Assembly: GCA_009809945.1 (NCBI GenBank)
Contig: WTPW01000584.1
Location: 297,443-361,442, forward strand
Length of the DNA stretch: 64,000 nucleotides
Source of the DNA: Gigaspora margarita
Taxonomy: Eukaryota > Glomeromycota > Glomeromycetes > Diversisporales > Gigasporaceae
Direction of reading: 5' to 3'
The number at the start of each line of letters is the position of its first letter. Position 1 is the stretch's first letter. Made by a program: the position numbers and the translations under genes. The notes beneath the pieces are model-generated. The model searched no databases. It saw nothing but the letters and a program-made list of their open reading frames with translations, and was not told where the DNA came from. Positions 56,807 to 64,000 of this stretch are shown one piece after another.

Positions 56807-58443
56807 GTTAATTAAATCATTAATGTTATTAGTTTATATCCAAACATATTTATTAAAAAACAAAAATTACATTATAGTAAACGGATCTGATTTTTTTTGA
56901 TTTGAAATTTTTTTAAAAAAAAGGATCCTAATAAACAAAAAGATATGATTTTGGTATTAATACTAATAGATATGCTATTTGGTTAGGCAGCTGCGAACTT
57001 TTTTGTAAAGAATTTTTTTTTTTATGAATAATTAATTGGTTAATTTTTAATTATACTATAGATATTTTTAGATAATATAAAAAAAATGAAAAACTCTTGT
57101 AGATTTGTTTTGTGAATAAAAATAAACGTTATCAACACATTAAAATAGAATATCTATCAATCTATCAACTAGGTTATGCAATAATATTGATCATTACGGT
57201 TGACGGCAAAATTACTGAATTGCTTTTTTATTGCATAGAACTATAGTCACACGGTTATTACTAATCAACCACCATATGTATTAGCAGTAAATAATTTAAA
57301 CATTGGTAATTGTGGTTGCTGGTAGCTGAAACTGAAACCTACTATTTCTGATCGGACAATTTTAATTTCATCAATGGCAAATATTATTTTTTACAAAACT
57401 ACACGTAATTGTTTTGTTATATCGTAACATATGATGATTAAATCACTTTATAATAAAACGATGTTAAAACTGATTTAAACCATTGCATTTGACGCAATCT
57501 ACTTTTTTTCCGGCGATGTTTTTCCGAAATGGAAACTATTGAGTTATTTATATTGCGTGTATTAAGAATATTAAAAAAAGTGGAGAATTTCTGACTGCTG
57601 AAAAATCAGGCCGGAAATTGACATCATTACACAGAAATCTCAGTGGGTTTTATGCTCTGACGCTTACTCGCTTACTCGCTTACTGTGCGAGATGAAGAAC
57701 TATAGCACCCAAGGTTTTGCGCGTCTAGTGTGAGATGACATATACCTCGTGCGAAAAATAAATTATTCAATTATTAATATTTTATATTATTATACTATAT
57801 AGAATGATATCACTTGATGCGCGAAATCAACTTTGTTCCGCTTGACTTTTAAACTGGAATATTGGACTTATCGATCAAATGGAACTTACAAAATTAAATT
57901 ATTGGACTTTTAGAGGTTCAAAACACTGTCTGGGTCGCTCCGACTTGGTTTGGATTCTACTAAAGTGCAATAGAGCATGATATTCCGTCACTTTTCCGTT
58001 AATGCTGCATGTATTTTGCACGAAACAACAAACTATCGCAGCCACACGCAATTTGCGTGAGATGACAGGTTCAAATTAAGAAAATTTCAATTTAATCGTT
58101 GATTTGTCAGGATCAATTTAAGAAAATTTCAATTTTGATCGTTGATTTTTCAGGATCAATTTTTATCATTTTTTAATTATGAGAATCGAAGATTTTAAAA
58201 AAAATGTTTTTTGATTTATTATGAGGTCTTATTTTTTTCTGATAAATCTATACAGTATTTGGAAAATCTATATAAGAGTAATCTTTAACCATATCCGAAA
58301 AAGAATAGTGGGTTGGTGTGCCACAAATGCTTTATGTGTTTAACGCGATCAATAAAGAAAAAAAAACAATAATTACTGTAACGAATTCCAAATTTATAAC
58401 TATATAGTTGCTATTGATAGCATAGCGACAGACAATTAGTATA
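56807..58443. other. intergenic region downstream of the transpeptidase
   Basis: AATAAA-type polyadenylation candidates occur near 56929 and 57111-57123. No other gene seen. GCTTACTC is tandemly repeated (57660-57684), and a 45-60-bp unit with AAGAAAATTTCAATTT..ATCGTTGATT is repeated at 58075-58165. Confidence 0.5.
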
Positions 58444-58725
58444 CAGTAGGCGGCAAAAGTAACACCCGAATTTTTATTAAAGCAAAAAATTATTTAATTT
58501 CTGCCTTACATTAAATTTTTGTGTTTTATATTTATTTAATACTTTGATTAATATCTCTAAAGCTTCGCTTCTTCGCGGCATTAAGTCTTCAACTGCCCGA
58601 AGAACCGACACATCCAAATTTGTCCACACCTCCTTTAAGGCTGACTTAAGCTTATCCACATCTCTTTTCGATTTGACTATTGTCTTTTAAGATCTTAACA
58701 TTCAGGTTGGGATGGCCAATCCATA
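58444..58725 (-). mobile_element. Tc1-like element fragment (transposase C-terminus and one end)
   Basis: It starts CAGTAGGCGGCAAAAGTAAC after a TA, a typical Tc1-type end. On the minus strand the adjacent coding reads DWPSQP near 58727 (the end of the catalytic core) and then the frame 58477-58659, MDKLKSALKEVWTNLDVSVL with LMPRRSEAL, the usual C-terminal helix. The rest of the element is missing. A pogo-like MITE sits at the broken side. Confidence 0.85.
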
Positions 58726-58727
58726 TA

Positions 58728-59115
58728 CAGTCGACTCTGGATATACCGAACCGGCTTATACCGAACTCGACAGAACCGATTTTTTATAATAGTTTAGGCT
58801 GGTTATACCGAACTTATACAGTAATCTTTATACCGGTATACCGTCCGAACTCTTTGTTACCAGCCCAGGACTATGTATGGCCATACAAACATATTTCGTT
58901 ATAACGAACTATTTGTTTGAATAAAGTTTGAAATAAAATTTCGTGTCGAGTTCCGAAAATTTCTGAAGGTGTACTGATTCCACACATATGATTTTATTGA
59001 TTAAAATTGGTAAACCGAACTGTTCGGTATAGAGAGTGTAAACTATAATAACGAACTCAGTCTATACCGAACAAACCTCCCAGAATATGCTGTTCGGTAT
59101 ATCCAGAATCGACTG
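58728..59115. mobile_element. pogo-like MITE, 388 bp
   Basis: The ends CAGTCGACTCTGGATATA and the inverse of CAGTCGATTCTGGATATA are flanked by TA (58726-58727, 59116-59117). Interior words TATACCGAAC and GTTCGGTATA recur at least six times in both orientations, probably transposase-binding sites. Non-coding. Confidence 0.92.
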
Positions 59116-59117
59116 TA

Positions 59118-59509
59118 CTTGATTTTTTTTTGCTTAAGCCAATTCAACATCTTATTAATAGGGCATTTTATGCTAATTATTACACTAATTCTACTAACTA
59201 ATGCGCAGTGCAAATAAATGGCACAATGTGGGTTTTGAAAATCTTGGTATAAATTTTCTTGATTAGAACCTTTGTAATCACTATTGTGGTTTATGACAAA
59301 TTAGTTTATTTAATTAATTATTAGATCAGGGTTATTTTAAGCTGGGTTAGAAAGGTTTACGAATAAAATTGTCTTCAACATTTTTTATTAATGCACCGTT
59401 TTTTTTTCATTAGGTTGATCTGAGGTTTTATTTTTATAGGTTTTATTTTTATTTTATTAAGGCAGTACTAATAACTGTATATAGAATTTGTACATATATA
59501 TTTTTATAG
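59118..59509. other. spacer
   Basis: No gene. Repeated TTTTATTTTTAT tracts. Confidence 0.5.
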
Positions 59510-59512
59510 TTA

Positions 59513-59741
59513 GGCCGTTTGAAGTTTTAATTTCGTTTAACGTTCCCTCATGAAACTTAAGTATGTTGGGGGGAGGGGGTTAAAATTGCAAAAATAATCA
59601 CATTATTATTGGTTGACTTATGAACACATGACTTATTAGAATCCTAAGACGTAACAAACGTTCTGATTTGCCTATTTAATTTTAGGGGGAGCTCTTGAAG
59701 CCGGGGGGGGACGTTAAACGAAATTGTAATTTCGAACAGCC
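59513..59741. mobile_element. PIF/Harbinger-like MITE, copy 2
   Basis: The ends GGCCGTTTGAAGTTTTAATT and the inverse of GGCTGTTCGAAATTACAATT are flanked by TTA (59510-59512, 59742-59744). The interior matches 11323-11570, including a G run, GTGGGGG-type words and a CATGACTTATTAGAATCC block. Confidence 0.9.
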
Positions 59742-59744
59742 TTA

Positions 59745-59870
59745 ATAAGAATACAACTAGCCATAGATGCAACTTTTGGTTGTCTATTGAAGTAGTCTGC
59801 CCAAAGGTTCTATACTAGCTTTCATACCTGCAATCTACTAGGAGATTACCTTTTAAACTTTCTAATCATC
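59745..59870 (-). mobile_element. truncated, diverged SINE fragment
   Basis: GATACAACTAGCCA-like, CTGCCCAAAGGTTCTATAC and TAGCTTTCATACCTGCAA stretches match the 3' half of the SINE at 13868-14486 in the same orientation at roughly 70-75 % by eye. The tRNA-like head and the tail are missing. Confidence 0.75.
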
Positions 59871-59879
59871 TGTTTTACC

Positions 59880-61313
59880 AACTATTTTAAATTTAGCTTT
59901 AACTTATATATATACTATTGTATATAATTTGCCTAATATATCCACTATTGTATAATATCTCATAATATTTATACTCTAGTTTTATGCAACTTAAAGTTTA
60001 AAACCAGTTTTATTTTTTATATATCAAACCCAATTAAAACCATTTTGAATATATAAAGACAAATCAATAGAAATTAAGCAAATTTTTTTAGTAATTTTTT
60101 TTAAAATTTTAAATCAAAATAACAACAAAAACTTGATTAAATTTGATAATTTTGTTTTTAAAATTAATTCTATAAGTTTTAAATTTAATTTAAAAAAAAT
60201 TTATCAAATTTTATTAAGTTTTTGTTTAGTTATTTCTGTTAAATTTCAAAAAAATTTATTAAAAAAAATTTGCTTGATTTCTATTGACTTGCCTCTATAT
60301 AAAAAATAAATCAATTTCAAACTCTAATATAAGCTATTCTATAGCTTTATCTGTATACTTGCAGTTAAAGATACTATTAAACTACTGTAGTTACTTACCT
60401 TTATAGAGTTTATTTCAAGCACTAATTTATACCTGCTTTCTATTCTTTTTATAAATATTTTTATAATTTTTTCTAGTTAGCCTGGATAGGTTGGTCTGCT
60501 TGGCTTTATATATTATATAGTTTCTCTTTCTTTGATATATGCTTTCAAGCATATAATTTTTTTTAGTATCTAAAACAGAATGTTATCTCTTAAAATTTCT
60601 ATATTTTGTTGAACTGCCAAGTACTAATTTGTATTTTTCTGTATAATAATATATATTATATAAATGCTTCAAGAGTCCCAAAGGTTTGTATGCCTTGGTA
60701 TAACTCAGATTATAAATTACTAAATTAATTAATTAATAAAAATAACAATATAGTTAAAATTTTAAAATTTTGTTGCTAGTAAAATTCAAGCTCTTGATTG
60801 CTACTTGGGAAATAACAATTTAACTACTTTATTAAATTACTATTTTCTGGATAGTAGATAATCTAAGTTTATTTATTAATTATTAGAAATTTATTCTAAT
60901 TTAAATTTAAAAAAAGATTTATTTTATTTTAATTAAAACAAGTTAGAATTTTTTAAATTACTAAAAAACTAAAATTTGTATAGTAAATATATTTTGGATC
61001 AAAGACATTAAAAATCTTGTTAAAAAATTTATTTTTTAAATAAAATTATCAAATTAATTTTGAAATATTTTATTTTTTGAATTTCAAAAAATAAATTTAG
61101 TAATTTCTATTTTGATTTTATATAAGGTAAATATGCCTAATTTGGTGCAGTATCTAATTCAGCATACTAATAATATCTTTTGAACTGTTAATCAGAATTA
61201 TATGATTTTGGCTAATAGTTCACAAAATATTATTATTTAACCAAAAATAATCTACATATATAAAATCTTTGAAAATTAATATAAAATCATAGATAAATTT
61301 TGAAGAATGTATT
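59880..61313. other. AT-rich spacer with one MITE
   Basis: Apart from 60056-60295 nothing is recognised. CAAGCATATAA and ATTATATAATATATATTAT words are frequent. Confidence 0.5.
60056..60295. mobile_element. intact 240-bp MITE of the family nested in element A
   Basis: Inverted ends (AAGACAAATCAATAGAAATT and the inverse of GAGGCAAGTCAATAGAAATC) are flanked by TA. The interior is near-palindromic (CAAAAACTTGATTAAATTTG against CAAATTTTATTAAGTTTTTG). Confidence 0.85.
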
Positions 61314-64000
61314 AGCAAATTTTATATATATATATATATCGATTATTAACCAGATAAGATATATATCGATACTCAACACCCCTGTCAATTTTTATCGATA
61401 GTGATAGTAATCGATATATATCTAATATGATATCAATTAATAATTATTATATTCACATAATCATGCTTTTTGCAAATTTTTAAACATTTTACAGGTTTTC
61501 ACAAGTTTTCACAAGTTTTCTAAATTTTTTTTTATTTATTATTATATATTATATTTTAAATTAAATATACAATATTCGCAAGTTTTTGCAATTTAATATA
61601 AAATTTTATTTATTTATTTATTATTATTATTTAATATTTTAAATATTTCATATTTATTATATATTATTATAAAAAAATGATAAAAAAAAATAAAACAAAA
61701 AAAAACAAAAGCGAAAAAAAATAACAAAAAAAATGAAAATGACTACTTTTGCACTTTGTCACATCTAATTCACTTATTTTCTCACTCTGCAGTTAGCCAT
61801 TATTTTCTTTTTTTGGTTTAACTATTATATTTGCTTATATTTGCTTATATTTGCTACTTCTTGCAAAGTGTCAAAGAAGTTAGAATTGGTGTTTTTGTAA
61901 AGTGCCAGAAAAGTTAGGTTGTTTTCTTGCAAAGTTCTAAAGGAAGTAAGAAATAAATAAAATAAAATAAAATTAAAAAATAAGTAAAAAAAAGATAACA
62001 AACAAAAAACAAAAATTTAAGCAAATTAAATAAAAAAATAAATGAAGCTTCAAATCTCTATTTCTTTAAGTTCAAAAAACTTTTTCCAATGTTTACTTGG
62101 ACTAAATTTTCTGATAGAAGAAAACAAAAAGTTTTTTGTTAGAGTGATATTAAGTATTCAGGACCTACGGTTTTTACAAAGGTTAACTTATCTTTCCTGA
62201 GGAACTTCTTTGATATATTTGGTATGCAAGCCAAAAGTGTTTTGGTACAAGATAACTGGCAAGAAGTAGTACCCTTGTACAAAAAATTTTGGTGGAGCCA
62301 TCACTTCTACTCTGTCAATGAAGTAACCTGCAACAATATAATGGGAAACAACAAAAAAATAAGTTTTCTGACTATATACTCTTTTAAATTTTTTACAAGT
62401 GATTCTTCTCTTTTACTGTTTTTGCTTCTCTTCTAATTTTTCAAAATTTTCAATAAAAAGTGGGAATTTGGTTTACCCCTCCAAAAGATCGGCATTGTTT
62501 ATCTTTCCAAATTTGAACAGACCCAGTAGAATGCAATCACGTGACATGTTTGTTTATGGATATGGTATCAGTGCTATTCCATATGATGTTGCTCCAGTCA
62601 ATGGTTAAAGAATATCTGAGATTGGATGCTTGGTCAGAAGAAGATGTAAATTAAGGCATAGCTTTAGAGTAGAGATATACAATAGTTATATTTGTTATAT
62701 AATTTTTACTTAGCCTGACACAGGTTATAATAGTGTACTTTTTTTTCATTTTTGTTTTGTTTTGTTCTTTTGTTAGATTAGCTTTTGTGTTTATACCATG
62801 TGGGTTTTTTATCTTTTTTGTTTTCCTCTTCCATTTTTTATTTTGTTTATTTTTCTTTTTTTTTTATTTTTCATTTTCTTGGCTTTTGTTTTTTTTCTCT
62901 ACCCCTCTCCTTATTTTGTTCTTATTAAATTCCTTGTTAGTTAAAAGAATACGAAGAAGAGAAGAAGCCATTTTGGTATGGCACTTAGGCTAGTTTAACA
63001 TAGCCTCTAGTTTTTAGATTAGTCTTCAAATTAGTGCAGCAGGTTGCACTTGGGCACCATTAAGGCAGCCGGGTAATGTCAGGTTTGCTAATTAGGAGTA
63101 AACAAGTATATTAATATAGCAATATGCTTAGAATCTTAATAAAATACTGGTGAAACTGCCTAAAGGAAAAAAATTCTTTAAGTTCATATTCTTGCAATTT
63201 AGAAACTATTCTAAAGATTTTTGTAAAGTGCTGAAATAAATAAAAAAATAAAAATTAAAGAAATAAGTAAAAAGAAAACAAACAAAAAAAATGAAATGTA
63301 AGCAAACTGAATAAAAAAAATAAAACCCCAAATCTTTATTTCTCTTAAGTAGAGTTCGCAACAAAATTGTTAAAATCAAGTTGTATGTATTCTTGCAAAG
63401 TGCTGGAAAAGTCTGGGTTTGCTTGCCAAAGTGTAAAAAAGCCTAGATTATTTTCTTACGAATAAAATAAATTAATAAAAAAAAATAAAAAACCAAAAAC
63501 AAAAACAAAAAGAACAAAAAATATCAAACAAAAAAAAAAAATAAAGTACCAACTAAATCTTTATTTCTCTAAAGAAAAAAAGCATTCTTCAAAATTTAGA
63601 AATGGTTGATAAAATCAGTTGTGTGTTCTTGCAATGTGTCGGAAGGCTGAGTTGGCTAGTGCATAGTTTTGAAAAGTCATTAGATTTCTTGCAAAGTGCC
63701 AAAAGTTAGAGTTGGTGTTTTTGTAGAAATAAAATAAAAAAAATTAAAAAATAATAAATAAAAGAAAAAACAAAATAAAACTAAATGAAACTAAACCAAA
63801 CCAAACCAAACCAAAAAAAAGACAAAACAAAAATGAAAAAAAATTGTAAAATTAATAGAAGATCTAAATTATAAACAAAAAAAAATAAACAAAGCTCTAA
63901 CTAATCTTGTACTATGATTATCAAAACATTTTGAACCATTTTGAAAATATTAGTCAAACATGCCCTTGGTATGATCCAGGGTACAGATTTACTGATACAG
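61314..64000 (-). mobile_element. T-rich terminal-inverted-repeat element, copy C (reversed, continues past the window)
   Basis: It starts AGCAAATTTTATATATATAT followed by ATCGATTATTAACCAG, the inverse of the right end of element A. Relative to A it is reversed: A tracts replace T tracts, and the recurring block appears as GTTCTTGCAAAGTGC or close variants. The far end lies outside the window. It contains a retroposon at 62075-63173. Near 63985 the CTGTACCCTGGATCATACCA equivalent of A's 21060 region is present. Confidence 0.8.
62075..63173 (+). mobile_element. poly(A) retroposon, copy 2, in element C
   Basis: TTCTTTAAGTTCA is duplicated exactly (62062-62074, 63174-63186), and the 3' end is A-rich (AAAGGAAAAAAA). 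Its 62440-62510 block and its CTGACACAGG block match the copy nested in element A, in the orientation expected from the tails. The frames 62224-62436 and 62399-62608 overlap the shared block (NLVYPSKRSALF). A T-rich run at 62735-62920 corresponds to the purine tract of copy 1. I cannot assign the family (LINE fragment or large SINE). Confidence 0.75.

Overview
This is a very AT-rich, eukaryotic, transposon-dominated window. It most resembles the genome of an arbuscular mycorrhizal (Glomeromycotina, Rhizophagus-like) fungus. That assignment is my inference. It rests on the base composition, the dense small introns with GT..AG borders, the mix of broken Ty3, LINE, Tc1/mariner, hAT and Polinton-like elements, and short interstitial TTAGGG-type tracts. 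Only two ordinary host genes are convincing: a 19-exon gamma-glutamyltranspeptidase (53159-56806, + strand) and a single-exon 121-residue membrane protein, possibly promethin-like (51122-51487, + strand). The stretch around them (about 48-58.5 kb) is less AT-rich and is the only island that looks gene-like.

Layout. 1-3998: AT-rich spacer with two TA-flanked inverted-repeat elements. 3999-9840: a decayed LINE (endonuclease, reverse transcriptase, RNase H). 9.8-16.5 kb: small hAT, PIF/Harbinger and pogo-like MITEs, a foldback element carrying a tRNA-derived SINE, and dispersed repeats. 16.65-29.3 kb: remains of a Polinton/Maverick-like element. These comprise a protein-primed family B DNA polymerase, a coiled-coil plus RING-type protein on the opposite strand, and a short Cys/HTH-like protein. 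The first two are each split by a copy of one long T-rich inverted-repeat element (A and B). 29.4-36.3 kb: a minus-strand LTR-retrotransposon gag/protease, cut by two hAT elements and one Tc1-like element. 36.3-42.4 kb: minisatellites, a Polinton-type integrase, and two tiny protein remnants. 42.4-47.9 kb: a degenerate Ty3-type element with a 3' LTR only. 48-57 kb: the host-gene island. 58.4-64 kb: Tc1, pogo, Harbinger and SINE fragments, then the third T-rich element (C, reversed and running off the window).

The transposon genes are almost all pseudogenes. Many damaged catalytic codons and in-frame stops look like C-to-T or G-to-A transitions relative to family consensus. Insertions are nested deeply enough to give a relative order: Polinton polymerase, then element A, then a MITE, then a poly(A) retroposon. 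Several insertion sites are supported by target-site duplications or by empty-site copies within the window.

There are sequence gaps (N) at 20759-20987 and scattered Ns at 29775-29822. I saw no rRNA, no intact tRNA, no CRISPR and no operon.
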